DNA of 5,367 nucleotides from Nitrospirota bacterium (lineage in GTDB: Bacteria > Nitrospirota > CAKKRA01 > 9FT-COMBO-42-15). Position numbers and translations under genes: made by a program. The notes under the pieces are model-generated. The model searched no databases. It was not told where the DNA came from and saw nothing but the letters and a program-made list of their open reading frames with translations. How positions within the stretch are numbered: the stretch's first letter is position 1; each line of letters opens with the position of its first letter. The DNA lies in NCBI GenBank assembly GCA_016195585.1, contig JACPZJ010000030.1, forward strand, positions 1 to 5,367. Reading direction: 5' to 3'. This document shows, piece after piece, positions 5,267 to 5,367 of the stretch.

Positions 5267-5367
5267 TTAGTTTCCGAGTATATCCTTCATACGCCTGAGC
5301 GCAGTTTCAATTTCATGCTGCGGCGCCTTTTGGCTCTGTTTTTTATAGGCATGAAGGAGAACCATTG
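5267..5367 (-). CDS. higB: HigB/gp49-like (RelE superfamily) toxin, C-terminal end only
   Basis: Only the last 33 codons lie inside the window; the gene continues past the right edge. The visible residues, MVLLHAYKKQSQKAPQHEIE followed by a TALRRMKDILGN tail, match the C-terminus of phage gp49-like HigB toxins. In that family a hydrophobic strand leads into a basic lysine and glutamine run and an amphipathic final helix. HigB toxins are ribosome-dependent or free mRNA endonucleases of the RelE superfamily. The stop codon is 18 bases upstream of the HigA-like start, giving a tight two-gene operon whose promoter must lie outside the window. The first visible ATG (5365) is probably an internal methionine, not the start. 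Whether the full toxin is intact cannot be judged. Confidence 0.8.
   Translation of the reverse strand, partial: MVLLHAYKKQSQKAPQHEIETALRRMKDILGN

Overview
The window comes from a moderately AT-rich bacterial chromosome. The gene order phoH followed by a 7TM-HD phosphodiesterase gene is typical of Firmicutes, Deltaproteobacteria, Nitrospirae and related phyla. Protein style and composition suggest a Gram-negative environmental lineage of the Deltaproteobacteria or Nitrospirae kind. That placement is inference and could not be tested here.

Positions 1-4069 are housekeeping and metabolic genes, all on the minus strand. Read in the direction of transcription they are larC (nickel-pincer cofactor synthesis), phoH (ATPase with a KH-like N-terminal region) and a membrane-anchored HD-domain cyclic-di-AMP-type phosphodiesterase (PgpH/YqfF family). 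The last gene runs off the left edge and overlaps the end of phoH. An 80-base AT-rich gap separates larC from phoH. The larC start codon sits just past a sigma70-like -10 box and has no ribosome binding site, so the message may be leaderless. phoH has a similar but weaker arrangement.

Positions 4070-4915 are accessory DNA. A repeat of about 105 bp occurs twice in direct orientation, 640 bases apart (4122-4225 and 4762-4865). Between the copies lies a plus-strand toxin-antitoxin module with its own promoter. Its CopG-type antitoxin (4512-4751) is intact. The overlapping upstream toxin gene is only 45 codons long. It appears to join the first residues of the toxin family directly to its last residues, with the middle missing, so it is probably an inactivated toxin beside a surviving antitoxin.

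Positions 4916-5367, minus strand, hold a second toxin-antitoxin pair of HigBA type: the last 33 codons of a gp49/HigB-like toxin at the right edge and a complete XRE-family HigA-like antitoxin. The two modules converge on repeat copy B.

No rRNA, tRNA, CRISPR array or complete insertion sequence was seen. The most interesting points are the internally deleted toxin, the repeat pair around it, which may be a fossil of a coding sequence, and the possible leaderless larC promoter. I did not find a convincing wholly new system.
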